Assembly: GCF_014648875.1 (NCBI RefSeq)
Contig: NZ_BMRY01000007.1
Location: 62,001 to 126,000 of the forward strand
Length of the DNA stretch: 64,000 nt
Reading direction: 5' to 3'
Source of the DNA: Streptomyces parvus
Lineage (GTDB): Bacteria > Actinomycetota > Actinomycetes > Streptomycetales > Streptomycetaceae
Below, one piece after another: positions 54,105 through 62,435 of the stretch. The notes beneath the pieces were generated by a model. That model worked only from the letters and a program-made list of their open reading frames with translations. It was not told the origin of the DNA and searched no databases. The translations under genes were made by a program, and so were the position numbers. The number at the start of each line of letters is the position of its first letter. Position 1 is the stretch's first letter.

Positions 54105-54162
54105 TTCGTGCGAGTCGAAGAACTATCGGCTCGTTGACCTTTCGCGCGAACCGGGATAGCTT
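54105..54162 (+). promoter_or_regulatory. Rightward promoter overlapping repressor-like palindromes
   Basis: TTGACC (54134-54139) and TAGCTT (54157-54162) are separated by exactly 17 bp. The spacer holds the perfect 10-bp palindrome TTCGCGCGAA (54141-54150). A near copy TTCGTGCGAG (54105-54114, 8 of 10 identical) lies 36 bp to the left, just upstream of the XRE start codon. This suits a repressor that controls both its own gene and the rightward operon. Confidence 0.65.
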
Positions 54163-54481
54163 CAGACTACCGAAAAACGGGGTGCCGTGCATCCCTCCCG
54201 GCCAGGCTGCGTGCCTGCCGAGGGCGTGAGGCTGAGGAGGAGAACACCTCCTTCAGCGTGCCCGGCAAGAGGGGGTGCCGACCGAACGCGGGTCAGGGAG
54301 GGGCAGGGGATGCACGCCAAGGGCCCGTAACGCGACGAAGCAACGAAGAACCGGCGCCCGGGAGTTACCAGCTCCCAAGCGCCGGGCCGGCACCCCGAAG
54401 GGCGCCGATTCACATCTCGCGGGCGGCGGGGCTTTGCACGAGAACCACCGCACCGCGCTCCTACAAACCACGGAGTATCGC
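54163..54481 (+). other. Long leader of the replication operon with a two-part hairpin
   Basis: About 320 bp between the promoter and the first gene, without a convincing gene. At 54351-54385 there is a hairpin: CCGGCGC (54351-54357) with GCGCCGG (54379-54385), and inner GGGAG (54360-54364) with CTCCC (54372-54376). It could be an attenuator or part of an origin. Confidence 0.45.
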
Positions 54482-54808
54482 ATGCCTGCCATGCCGAGCG
54501 GAATCCCAGCCTGCCCGGACACCAGCCGCCGACACCGCCTCGCCGCCCAACTCGCCGACATGATCCCGGGCGCAGTCACCATCCGGGTCAGCCTCACCGA
54601 CCCGGCGCAGGCGTGGCCCCACCCGCACACGATCGTGCAGGACGAGGCCGGTCGGTCGATGGAGCTGGGCCGGACGACATCCAGGGTCGCCGCCCGCTGG
54701 ATCCTGAGGGTCTGGCCGGACGAGGACTGGACCTGCCCGCACACCTTCCGCCTCGCCGACGCCACCCTCACCCGCAGCGACTCGATCGCCGCCGAGCGGG
54801 GCCGCTGA
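54482..54808 (+). CDS. Small protein, first gene of the replication operon
   Basis: 108 residues from the ATG at 54482 (54491 is an alternative). Contains LAAQLADMIPGAVTIRVSLTDP and SRVAARWILRVWPDEDWTCPHTFRLADATL. Resembles small proteins encoded before replication genes in Streptomyces elements; no domain recognised. One base separates it from the next gene. Confidence 0.6.
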   Translation: MPAMPSGIPACPDTSRRHRLAAQLADMIPGAVTIRVSLTDPAQAWPHPHTIVQDEAGRSMELGRTTSRVAARWILRVWPDEDWTCPHTFRLADATLTRSDSIAAERGR

Positions 54809-54809
54809 C

Positions 54810-55829
54810 ATGCCCAGGATCCGAACCATCAAGCCGGAGGCGTTCACCTCCGAGTCACTCGCCGAAGTGACCGTGACGGCCGAGCGGACCTTCTTCGGCA
54901 TGCTCACCCAGGCCGACGACCACGGTCGCCACCGGGACAACGCCGCGATCATCGCAGGGCTCCTCTGGCCCTTGCGCGCCGAGCACACCTCGGTCCACGT
55001 CGAAGACGACCTTCACCAGCTCGCGAACGCCGGACTGATCTGCCGGTACACCGGATGCGACGGCCGCCGCTACCTCCACATCGTGACCTGGTCCGAGCAC
55101 CAGAAGATCGACAAGCCGAGCCAGTCGCGCCTGCCCTCGTGCCCGCAGCACCAGGCTGCCGACCGGTGCGCACCGTGCAAGGGCTCCTGCACCCGGCGGA
55201 CCGAGGGCTCGCACACGGCTCCCGGAGGACTCTCCGAGACCTCCGGGAGGTCTCCCCGAACCCTCGATCTGCCTGCCGCACCCGCCTCCCAGACGCCGGG
55301 CCACGCAGACGAGTCCGTCGCCGACCGGGAGGAGGCTGCCGACGGCGCGATCGGCACAGCGGGGCGAGCTGATGCTAAGAGTGCAGGTCAGACGGGATTC
55401 TCCGAGGACTCCCCGAACCTTCCCCGAAGCCTCTCCGAAGGCTCGGCGCCTGGATCTAGGATCTTGGATCCTGGATCTCTTGTCCCTACGGGGCGCACAG
55501 CGCCCGCACCCAGCGTCTCCGCCAAGGACCTCGTCGGCGAGTACGTCGCCGGGTGCGACCAGCGCCCCCCGAACGACGTGATCGGACACCTCGGGCGGAT
55601 CACCAAGAAGCTCCTGGACGAGGGCATCGCTCCGGCGCACATCCGGGCCGGGCTGGCGAACTTCGCGGCCAACCCCAAGCACCCGAGCGTGCTGACCAGC
55701 ATGGTCAACGAGGCAATGAACGCTCGCCCCGGCGGCTTGGCGCGGCCGGAAATCCGGCCTAACGTGCCCGCTCACCAGGCGTGGACCAACCCGGCCAACG
55801 CTTCCGCCGCCTACGCCGAGGAGCTGTGA
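54810..55829 (+). CDS. Replisome-organiser-like replication initiation protein
   Basis: 339 residues. Starts MPRIRTIKPEAFTSESLAEV, the characteristic N-terminus of actinophage/plasmid replisome organisers, followed by a winged-helix region (LTQADDHGRHRDNAAIIAG, ADLICRYTG-type LANAGLICRYTG, YLHIVTWSEHQKIDKP). Residues about 115-230 are a low-complexity linker; the C-terminal domain (VSAKDLVGEYVAGCDQRPP to the end) is helical. It probably binds the origin and recruits the DnaC-like loader encoded next (1-bp overlap). The linker-coding DNA carries iteron-like repeats. Confidence 0.8.
   Translation: MPRIRTIKPEAFTSESLAEVTVTAERTFFGMLTQADDHGRHRDNAAIIAGLLWPLRAEHTSVHVEDDLHQLANAGLICRYTGCDGRRYLHIVTWSEHQKIDKPSQSRLPSCPQHQAADRCAPCKGSCTRRTEGSHTAPGGLSETSGRSPRTLDLPAAPASQTPGHADESVADREEAADGAIGTAGRADAKSAGQTGFSEDSPNLPRSLSEGSAPGSRILDPGSLVPTGRTAPAPSVSAKDLVGEYVAGCDQRPPNDVIGHLGRITKKLLDEGIAPAHIRAGLANFAANPKHPSVLTSMVNEAMNARPGGLARPEIRPNVPAHQAWTNPANASAAYAEEL
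55219..55479 (+). repeat. Repeats within the replication gene, candidate origin
   Basis: Inverted repeat CTCCCGGAGG (55219-55228) and CCTCCGGGAG (55240-55249); near-direct repeats CTCCCCGAACC at about 55252 and 55406; and four tandem 7-bp units GGATCTN starting at 55452, 55459, 55466 and 55473. Origins embedded in the linker-coding part of initiator genes are known in phages such as lambda (O gene). Confidence 0.5.
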
Positions 55830-56536
55830 TGCACACCCATCACCGCGAACCCCAGCTCCTCGGCCACGAAGGCACCCTGGAGCGCATGGCCCGGATCCTG
55901 GCCGCCCGCAACATCGACCCGGCCGACGCCGCCGCGCTCCCCGACGACCCCGAGCCGTTCTCCCCGCTCGACGCCCTCCTGGCCGGGATGCCCCCGCGCT
56001 ACCAGTCGGCTGCCGCCGACCACCCGATGGTCCTGCACTGGGTCCAGATGGTCACCGAGGCGGCCGTCGCCCCCAGCCGGGGAGCCCGGCGGCAAGTCAC
56101 CACCGGGCCCAGCCTCCTGATGGCCGGAGTCGTCGGCGCGGGCAAGACGCACCAGGCGTACGGCGCGATCCGAGCGCTGGTGCAGAACGGGGTCGGCGTG
56201 CGCTGGCGCGCGACCACCGCCGCCGACCTGTACGCCGATCTCCGCCCCCGGCCCGGGGCCGACAGCGAGCGGGAGCTGGCGGCCGTCAGCCGGTGCCCGC
56301 TGCTGATCATCGACGACCTCGGCGCGGCCAAGGCCAGCGAGTGGGTCGAGGAGATCACGTACAGGCTGATCAACCGCCGGTACAACCTCATGCTCCCGAC
56401 CTTGATCACCACCAACCTGGCGATCAAGGAGCTCCGTTCCTACCTCGGCGACCGCGTCGCCTCCCGACTCGCGGAGATGACCACCCGGGTCGAGTTCGAG
56501 CCGCTCGACCGCAGACGCTACCGAGCAGCAGCCTGA
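55829..56536 (+). CDS. DnaC/IstB-like ATP-binding helicase loader
   Basis: 235 residues. AAA+ fold: Walker A GVVGAGKTHQAYGAI, Walker B LLIIDDLGAAK, sensor 1 LITTNLAI, and the arginine-finger region SRLAEMTTRVEFEPLDRR. It should load the replicative helicase at the origin bound by the upstream protein. The TGATG overlap couples it to the initiator gene. Confidence 0.9.
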   Translation: MHTHHREPQLLGHEGTLERMARILAARNIDPADAAALPDDPEPFSPLDALLAGMPPRYQSAAADHPMVLHWVQMVTEAAVAPSRGARRQVTTGPSLLMAGVVGAGKTHQAYGAIRALVQNGVGVRWRATTAADLYADLRPRPGADSERELAAVSRCPLLIIDDLGAAKASEWVEEITYRLINRRYNLMLPTLITTNLAIKELRSYLGDRVASRLAEMTTRVEFEPLDRRRYRAAA

Positions 56537-56655
56537 CCTGCCGCAGGTCACCACGTCCGGGCCGCGCCCCTCTGCGCGCCGCCACGAGCCACTTCACGAC
56601 CAGCGCACCTCTCCGCCGACGCCCCTGCGCGCGGAGAGCGATCGGAGCAACCTGC

Positions 56656-57222
56656 ATGACCAGCACGACGAACAGCCCTGTCCACCACCGCCAGCTCGGC
56701 GACCAGACCTGGCAGGCCGACGCCGTCTGCCAGAGCACCGAGTACAACCCGGTGGACCCCGAAATCTTCTTCCCCGACCCCGACGAGACCGCCAAGATCG
56801 CCACGGCCAAGGCCCTGTGCGGCCAGTGCCCGGTCCGCCGAACCTGCCTGGACGCCGCTCTAGAAGGAGGTGACACCGACGGGATCCGAGGCGGCCTGAC
56901 GGAGGAGGAGCGCGGGCCGCTGCACGAGAAGCTCCCCAGCCGCCTCGACTACAGCCGCGTCAACGCCACCATCGCCGGGCGCGACGTGCACCTCACCCAT
57001 ACCGAGCGCCGCGCGGTCGAGCACGCTGCCTACCGCCACGGGGTGAGCGAGCAGCGCCTGGCCTGGCTTCTGAAGGTCACCGAGGAGCACGCCAAGAAGC
57101 GATACCGCGAGATCCGCCGGGCCGAGCGCAACCGAACCCTGAACCAGCCCAAGGAGACCGCCCTGCCACCCGCGGTCGACGGTGAGCACCCGGTCCGCGA
57201 CGACTTCGGGACGGCGGCATGA
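56656..57222 (+). CDS. WhiB-family iron-sulfur regulator with C-terminal extension
   Basis: 188 residues. Four cluster-binding cysteines: C25 (ADAVCQ), C55 and C58 (ALCGQC), C64 (RRTCLD). The glycine turn is GIRGG (76-80) rather than the usual G(V/I)WGG. The C-terminal 90 residues (basic, with YRHGVSEQRLAWLLKVTEEH) add an HTH-like part not found in chromosomal Wbl proteins. It probably regulates transfer genes in response to redox state; the ATGA overlap with the DUF2637 gene couples the two. Confidence 0.9.
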   Translation: MTSTTNSPVHHRQLGDQTWQADAVCQSTEYNPVDPEIFFPDPDETAKIATAKALCGQCPVRRTCLDAALEGGDTDGIRGGLTEEERGPLHEKLPSRLDYSRVNATIAGRDVHLTHTERRAVEHAAYRHGVSEQRLAWLLKVTEEHAKKRYREIRRAERNRTLNQPKETALPPAVDGEHPVRDDFGTAA

Positions 57223-58280
57223 CCACTACGAGCACACCGAAGACGGCGCACATTTCCGCCTGGGACCGCGCGGTGGTCATCGCCCTGGGCGGCGCGGGGT
57301 GCGCGCTGTCGTACGACGCCCTCCAGCAGATGGCCGTCGCCATACATGTCCGGGGCCTGTTGACCTTCGTCTTCCCGTTGGTGATCGACGGGTTCATCGC
57401 CTACGGCGTCCGCGCGCTCCTGGTCCTGCGCGATGCCCCGCTGCGCGCCCGGCTCTACGTCTGGACGCTCGTCGGAACGGCCACCGCCGCCAGCATCTGG
57501 GCCAACGCGCTCCACGCGGTGCGGATCAACCAGGACGCGGTCGCCGGCACCGGCCTCCGGCTCGGGGACACCGTGGTCGCGGTGCTGTCCACCATCGCCC
57601 CGCTGGCCCTGGCCGGAGCCGTCCACCTCTACATCCTCATCGCCCGGGGGCCGGTCAAGGACAGTGATCGCGAGGACCTCGGTCAGGCCGGTCACCTCGG
57701 TCAGGCCAACCGGAGCGACGGCGCAGAGGTCACCCGGACCGACCGGGTCGGTCAGCAGCCGGAGGCCGGTCGGCCGGTCTCCGCCCGGACCGACCGGCAG
57801 CCGCTCTCCCTGGACAAGCCGGTCTCCGCCCCCCGGTCGCTGAGCGGGGGCAGGGCTCCGGCGGACAGCAGCGCCCCGGTCACCGGTGACCGGAGTCAGC
57901 GGCACGAGGCCGCTGACCTGCCCGGACAGCCGGACACCGCGCGCCCGGTCACTGACCGCCCCGACGACACCACCTCGGCGACCGGCGACGAGGACAGCCG
58001 GGGGTCGGCCACCGCCCTGCCGGTCACTCCGTCGGTCACCGCCCCGTCGGTCACTGACCGGCAGGCCCGGACAGCCGGTGACCGGCGATCCGACCAGGAC
58101 ACCGAGGAGCTACTGAAGATCGCTCGGTCAGCGGTCAGGGCCGAGGGCAAACTGACCCGCAAGGTGGTCGGCCAGGCAATCCGAGACCAGCAGATGACGC
58201 TCTCCAGCGACACCCTGACCACCCTGATGGCCCAGCTCCGCAAGCAGAACGGACAGCCGGTCAGGTCCGCCCGAACCTGA
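57219..58280 (+). CDS. DUF2637 membrane protein (Spd/transfer-associated)
   Basis: 353 residues. N-terminal DUF2637 domain (about 10-140) with four transmembrane helices (VVIALGGAGCALSYDALQQMA, FVFPLVIDGFIAYG, LVGTATAASIWANALHAV, STIAPLALAGAVHLYIL); such proteins are encoded on Streptomyces plasmids and ICEs near transfer and spread genes. A long, repetitive, hydrophilic linker (about 150-285) follows, then a C-terminal helical domain (TEELLKIARSAVRAEGKL). The linker DNA is full of GGTCA motifs (see findings). Confidence 0.85.
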   Translation: MTTTSTPKTAHISAWDRAVVIALGGAGCALSYDALQQMAVAIHVRGLLTFVFPLVIDGFIAYGVRALLVLRDAPLRARLYVWTLVGTATAASIWANALHAVRINQDAVAGTGLRLGDTVVAVLSTIAPLALAGAVHLYILIARGPVKDSDREDLGQAGHLGQANRSDGAEVTRTDRVGQQPEAGRPVSARTDRQPLSLDKPVSAPRSLSGGRAPADSSAPVTGDRSQRHEAADLPGQPDTARPVTDRPDDTTSATGDEDSRGSATALPVTPSVTAPSVTDRQARTAGDRRSDQDTEELLKIARSAVRAEGKLTRKVVGQAIRDQQMTLSSDTLTTLMAQLRKQNGQPVRSART

Positions 58281-58330
58281 TCGGACACCACGGAGCGGGT
58301 GACCGAGCTGGTCACCTCGGCCGGTCACCC
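57653..58330 (+). repeat. Dense GGTCA/TGACC motif cluster
   Basis: About 18 GGTCA or TGACC motifs lie within 680 bp, mostly as CGGTCAC or CGGTCAG, including the 14-bp perfect palindrome GGTCACCGGTGACC near 57878-57891 and GGTCACTGACC-type pairs. It covers the linker part of the DUF2637 gene and the following gap. Confidence 0.5.
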
Positions 58331-58336
58331 GCTCCG
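58291..58336. repeat. Large inverted repeat before the mobilisation genes
   Basis: Perfect 14-bp arms CGGAGCGGGTGACC (58291-58304) and GGTCACCCGCTCCG (58323-58336) with an 18-nt loop that contains another GGTCACC (58310-58316), allowing an alternative inner stem. It is a candidate terminator of the upstream gene or part of an origin of transfer (oriT/clt). Confidence 0.6.
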
Positions 58337-58386
58337 CACACCCGCCCCACCTTCCCCCTCCCCAGAGCAAAAGCGGAGTACACCCG

Positions 58387-58611
58387 ATGCGCACTCACCC
58401 GGCCACCCCCGCCGAAGTCGACTCCTGGCTGACCGTCCTGCACCAGCGCGGCCACCTCCACCGCGCCCAGTCCGGACCCGACACCACCTGGATCGTGCAA
58501 CGCGAGCAGCACGACCGCCCGTGGACCCTGCACCACCCGGTCCTGGCCATGGACTGGATCGCGGACCTCGTCCACGAAATCCAGCAGCAGGACCCGGAGA
58601 CGAGCCGGTGA
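58387..58611 (+). CDS. Small hypothetical protein upstream of MobC
   Basis: 74 residues: EVDSWLTVLHQRGHLHRAQ, TTWIVQREQHDRPWTLHHP, MDWIADLVHEIQQQ. No family recognised; a compact soluble protein. GTGA overlap with mobC suggests a function in mobilisation. Confidence 0.6.
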   Translation: MRTHPATPAEVDSWLTVLHQRGHLHRAQSGPDTTWIVQREQHDRPWTLHHPVLAMDWIADLVHEIQQQDPETSR

Positions 58612-59261
58612 CCTCCGACGACCCGGCGGTGGTCACGGCTGGGCAGCAGCGTGACCCCACCACGGCTCCTGGCGGAGCAAGCTATCGCGTACGACGGTCC
58701 TACGGCCCGTCGTACGCACTTGCCCCCGCCCAGGAGAGCGGGGGAAGCCCGGCTGGTCCCCGAGCGAGGGCGCACGGGGACCAGCCGGGCGACCGGCACC
58801 AGGGGGCGCCGGTCACCGGAGGAGAAGCCAACTGCGCGCCGCAGAGCGCGAGCACGCCCCCCTTCCCCGACCGTAAACCGCGCCGTCGCACCCGCAATCC
58901 CAGCGAGCGCACCCGTAAGACGACGACCCGCCTCTCCGACACCGAGAAAGCCGAGATCGCCGCCGCTGCCACGCAGCGCGGCATCACCGTCGCCCGCTTC
59001 CTCGCTGGTGCCGGCCTCGCCGCCGCCCGCGGTTCGACCGCCCTGCACACCAACGAACACTTCGACACGGCTATCGACGAACTCGCTTCCCTACGAACGG
59101 CCTTGGCCCGAATCGGCAACAACATCAACCAGATCGCCTACGTCCTCAATGCTGGCGGGCGGCCCCGCCCCGGCGAACTCGACCATGCACTGAGCGTGCT
59201 GCTAAGGCTCCTCGCCTCCCTCGATGACGCGGCGAACAACCTGGTGAACAGGCGGCTGTGA
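58608..59261 (+). CDS. mobC: MobC-like relaxosome accessory protein
   Basis: 217 residues from a GTG overlapping the small upstream gene. The N-terminal half is unstructured and basic. The C-terminal half has the MobC pattern: TTRLSDTEKAEIAAAATQRG, VARFLAGAGLAAARG, LRTALARIGNNINQIAYVLN (the invariant RIGNNINQIA segment). It helps the relaxase to open DNA at oriT. Coupled to the relaxase gene. Confidence 0.9.
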   Translation: MTSDDPAVVTAGQQRDPTTAPGGASYRVRRSYGPSYALAPAQESGGSPAGPRARAHGDQPGDRHQGAPVTGGEANCAPQSASTPPFPDRKPRRRTRNPSERTRKTTTRLSDTEKAEIAAAATQRGITVARFLAGAGLAAARGSTALHTNEHFDTAIDELASLRTALARIGNNINQIAYVLNAGGRPRPGELDHALSVLLRLLASLDDAANNLVNRRL

Positions 59262-61033
59262 TGGTTCCCGACATCGGACGCGGCTCCCGGACCCACGGCC
59301 TGCTCGTCTACCTGTACGGCCCCGGGCGACGGGAGGAGCACACCGACGCCCACCTCGTCGGCTCGTGGGACGGCTTCGCCCCGGATCCCGGCCGCGACAC
59401 CAGCCCCGATCCCGATCCGAAGATCACCCTCGCCCGGCTCACCGCCGCCCTGGACCTGCGGGTCAAGCAGGCCGGAGACCGAGGGCCCGCCAAGCACGTC
59501 TGGCACTGCTCGGTCCGCACGGCCCCCGGGGACCGGCGGTTCTCCGACGAGGAGTGGAACGCCGTCGCCCAGCGCATCGTCCACGCCACCGGCATCGCAC
59601 CGGACGGGGATCCCGACGGCTGCCGGTGGATCGCCGTACGCCACGCGGCAGACCACATCCACATCGTCGCCACCCTCGTCCGAGGAGACCTGCGCAACCC
59701 ACGCCTGAACTACGACTTCAACAAGGCCCAGGCCGAATGCCGCCGCATCGAAAAAGAGATGGGCCTGCGCCGCCTCGACGCCGGAGACGGCACCGCAGCG
59801 AAGAACCCCACTAGCGCCGAGAAGTTCAAAGCCGAACGCACCGGCCGCCCCGAAACCCCCCGGGAGACGCTCCGCGAAGCCGTACGCCGGGCCCTCGCCG
59901 GAGCTGAAGACGAGAAGGAGTTCTTCACCCGGCTCCACGAGGCCGGCCTGCGGGTGAAAGTGCGCCACGCCCCGTCCGGTGATGCGCTCGGCTATAACGT
60001 CGCCCTACCCGGCGACCGCAACCGCGACGGCGAACCGGTCTGGTATCCCGGCTCCAAACTTTCCCCCGACCTGTCCCTTCCCAAGATCCGCCGCAGGCTG
60101 GCCGACGGCACCGTCGAACGCACTGCGACCCCGGCCTCCGGGGGACGGGCGGACTCGTCCCCGCCTGCCCGAGAACGCCGCAGCGCTACCGCCATCGCCG
60201 AACGTGCCGCAGTCCTCCTCGACAGCGGCGGCGACGGAGAGGCCGCCGCCCAGCTCGTCGGCGTCGGAGAACTCCTCGACGCCGTCGCGCAGACCTCACC
60301 GGCCGCGACCCGCACCGAGCTGGCTGCCGCCGCCCGAACCTTCGAACGGGCGACCCGCAGCCACGTCCAGGCGGAACGCGCCGACACCCGAGCACTCCGC
60401 TCCGCCGCACGAGGAATCATCCGGGCCGGCGGCGCGCTCGGCCGGGGCGAGGACGGCGGCACCACCGCCATGCTCCTCTCCACCCTGGTCCTGGTCACCC
60501 TCGCCGCCGCCCACTGGCACTCCGCCCGGGGACATGCCCAGCAGGCCCACGCCTCCCGGCAGACCGCCGAGCACCTGCGCACCGCCTACCGCCAGGCCGC
60601 CACCACCCCGATGCGAACGCTGCACGAGCAAGGCCGCGCCCTTCCCGACGCCCAACGGCGGGCGTACGAGACGACCATCCGCGCCGCCCTACCGAACCAT
60701 GGCGTACGAGAGGACGGCGTACCGGCGAAGACCGACGCTCTGGTCGCCACCCTCGCCCAGGCCGAGAAGGCAGGCCACGACCCCGAAGCTCTCCTTCGTC
60801 AGGCCATCGACATGCGCGAACTCGACACCGCCACAGACGTCAATGACGTCCTGGTCTGGCGCCTGCGCCGCATCGCCCAGCTCCCCGCCCACCCGGGCGC
60901 AACTCCCCGCCGCCCGAAGGACAGCACCAGCAACCCGAAATCCTCGGCCAACCGCACCAGCAACCGAACGACACCAGCGACCGGAGTTCGCCCCGTCGCC
61001 CCCACTCCACGAAACCGCCCACCACGCCGCTGA
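59258..61033 (+). CDS. Relaxase/mobilisation nuclease
   Basis: 591 residues from the GTG at 59258 (the ATG at 59261 is an equally good start). The N-terminal relaxase domain (1-250) has the metal-binding histidines in AADHIHIVATLVR (H133, H135) and an upstream KHVWHCSVRTAPGDRRFSDEEW block typical of Streptomyces MobA-like relaxases; KFKAERTGRPE follows. A single hydrophobic segment (MLLSTLVLVTLAAAHW, about 410) and a Lys/Ser/Thr-rich end suggest membrane contact. It nicks oriT and leads transfer of single-stranded DNA. Confidence 0.88.
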   Translation: MMVPDIGRGSRTHGLLVYLYGPGRREEHTDAHLVGSWDGFAPDPGRDTSPDPDPKITLARLTAALDLRVKQAGDRGPAKHVWHCSVRTAPGDRRFSDEEWNAVAQRIVHATGIAPDGDPDGCRWIAVRHAADHIHIVATLVRGDLRNPRLNYDFNKAQAECRRIEKEMGLRRLDAGDGTAAKNPTSAEKFKAERTGRPETPRETLREAVRRALAGAEDEKEFFTRLHEAGLRVKVRHAPSGDALGYNVALPGDRNRDGEPVWYPGSKLSPDLSLPKIRRRLADGTVERTATPASGGRADSSPPARERRSATAIAERAAVLLDSGGDGEAAAQLVGVGELLDAVAQTSPAATRTELAAAARTFERATRSHVQAERADTRALRSAARGIIRAGGALGRGEDGGTTAMLLSTLVLVTLAAAHWHSARGHAQQAHASRQTAEHLRTAYRQAATTPMRTLHEQGRALPDAQRRAYETTIRAALPNHGVREDGVPAKTDALVATLAQAEKAGHDPEALLRQAIDMRELDTATDVNDVLVWRLRRIAQLPAHPGATPRRPKDSTSNPKSSANRTSNRTTPATGVRPVAPTPRNRPPRR

Positions 61034-61139
61034 CGAAGATCCGGCGGGCTGGCCATCGGCCCGCCGGACTCCGAGAAGTCCCTGGACAACCGGTTCCACC
61101 GGCTGTTACGGATGGAAACAGAAGGACCTCGACCGGGAG

Positions 61140-61544
61140 ATGACGCTCGTGCTCAGAACCACCGACCGGCCCGCGGGGTCGACACCCGCGCAGCCGGTCC
61201 TCCCCGCCGGCACCGATCCCCTGCTGCAACTCGCATACGAGGCGCAGCCGCCCAGCGGCCCCGGCGCGACGCGTTGCCTCAGCCACCCTCGCGAACTCGC
61301 CCTTGGCGGGATCCCGGTGACGTGCACTGCCTGCCGCGCCCGGCGCGACTGGCTGCTCATCAACCACGGGCGCAACGTCTGGGTCTGCTGCCGCTGCAGC
61401 AACCAGTGGCTCGAACCCGAGATCAGCCGCGCCGACTTCGACGCCCTGATCGCGATCCCGGACGGAACGATCTACCCCAGCGTCGAGCAGGGCCTGGCCG
61501 CCTTGGGGTTCGACGGGGCCTTCGCCGGCACGTACCTCGACTAG
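61140..61544 (+). CDS. Small zinc-ribbon-like protein
   Basis: 134 residues from the ATG at 61140, with a GGGAG RBS. Two CxxC pairs (TCTACRA and VCCRCSNQW) around LLINHGRNVW suggest a zinc ribbon, with an extra Cys and His in RCLSHPRE. The C-terminal part reads FDALIAIPDGTIYPSVEQG. Function unknown; last gene of the transfer operon. Confidence 0.7.
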   Translation: MTLVLRTTDRPAGSTPAQPVLPAGTDPLLQLAYEAQPPSGPGATRCLSHPRELALGGIPVTCTACRARRDWLLINHGRNVWVCCRCSNQWLEPEISRADFDALIAIPDGTIYPSVEQGLAALGFDGAFAGTYLD

Positions 61545-61562
61545 GCGAGCGCGAGTGCAGAA

Positions 61563-61600
61563 CGAGAAGGGGCGACACCGACGGGTGTCGCCCCTTCTCG
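61563..61600. terminator. Strong bidirectional terminator ending the transfer operon
   Basis: A perfect 17-bp stem (61563-61579 with 61584-61600) with a 4-nt loop, between convergent genes. It is the longest perfect hairpin found in the window. Confidence 0.9.
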
Positions 61601-61610
61601 TCATAACTGG

Positions 61611-61841
61611 TCAGCTGTCGATTCCGTCTCTCGGTAGCTGACCCCGGAAGCTGCAGCCAGGGCACTCGTCCTCGCCCTCAATATGGCCCTCGTACCATCC
61701 GTGGACAGCGGCGTGCAGAATCGCCTCCTCCACCGAGGCTTCACCGCTTCTGACCGACGCGATGGCGTTGCCGACGACCAGTCGGAGCACGGCGCTGTCC
61801 AGTGAGGGGAAGGGGGGCGATGGCATGGGTGAGGCGGTCAT
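61611..61841 (-). CDS. Small hypothetical protein
   Basis: 76 residues: SAVLRLVVGNAIASVRSGEASVEEAILHAAVHGWYEGH, shown here as one helical stretch in parts, and a C-terminal CPGC (DECPGCSFRG). No family recognised. Ends next to the terminator at 61563-61600. Confidence 0.55.
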   Translation of the reverse strand: MTASPMPSPPFPSLDSAVLRLVVGNAIASVRSGEASVEEAILHAAVHGWYEGHIEGEDECPGCSFRGQLPRDGIDS

Positions 61842-61868
61842 GCCCTGAGCCTAGAGGCCCAACCTGCC

Positions 61869-62192
61869 CTATTCAGAGGAACCGGCGTTCGAGCGAAGCT
61901 CGCCGGAACTGGTCAAACGGTAGATGCTGAGCCGAACTGCAGCAGGGCGAAGCCCCAGTTCGCTCGCGAGAACGTCGACGGGCTGGTGGGGAGACGCTCG
62001 TAGCCGGTGGAGGACGGCGCGGTCGTTCGCGGCATCCTGGTACCGGCTGACGACGTAGGCACCGATGCCACCGGACGCTACGGCGAACAGAGCGACGCTG
62101 CAGACGGCGTAGTTGTCCTGGACAGCGGCGACGATGGCGGTGACCGCCCCGGCAGCGCTGAGCAGTGCCGAGCCTATGAACAGCCTGGTCAT
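61869..62192 (-). CDS. Small membrane protein with winged-helix-like end
   Basis: 107 residues from the ATG at 62192. Two N-terminal hydrophobic helices (FIGSALLSAAGAVTAIVAA, SVALFAVASGGIGAYVVS) and a C-terminal HTH-like domain (VLHRLRASPHQPVDVLASEL, RPAAVRLSIYRLTSSGEL). The same arrangement is found in the protein at 63472-63840. Function unknown; a membrane-bound regulator is possible. Confidence 0.65.
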   Translation of the reverse strand: MTRLFIGSALLSAAGAVTAIVAAVQDNYAVCSVALFAVASGGIGAYVVSRYQDAANDRAVLHRLRASPHQPVDVLASELGLRPAAVRLSIYRLTSSGELRSNAGSSE

Positions 62193-62388
62193 GAGATCCC
62201 TCGTGCGAGAGACGGTGTTGAGCCAGAGGGAGACAGGCTGCCCAGGCTGTTCCGGTTCCGGGCGGTGCGGACGCTGATGCCCCGGTGGGCAGCGCCGCCT
62301 CGATATCCCCAGAGCCGCATTTCGTCGGACATCGGATCCTCCATGTCGGTCAGGACGAGAGTACGCATCAGGTGGCTGGGCGTACGGC

Positions 62389-62424
62389 AAGGCCGCCCCT
62401 GCCTGATCGGCGTGGGGCGGCCTT
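62389..62424 (-). terminator. Terminator downstream of the 62436-62765 gene
   Basis: 11-bp perfect stem (62389-62399 with 62414-62424) with a 14-nt loop, 11 bp after the stop codon of the minus-strand gene. Confidence 0.65.
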
Positions 62425-62435
62425 CTGCGGTTCGG

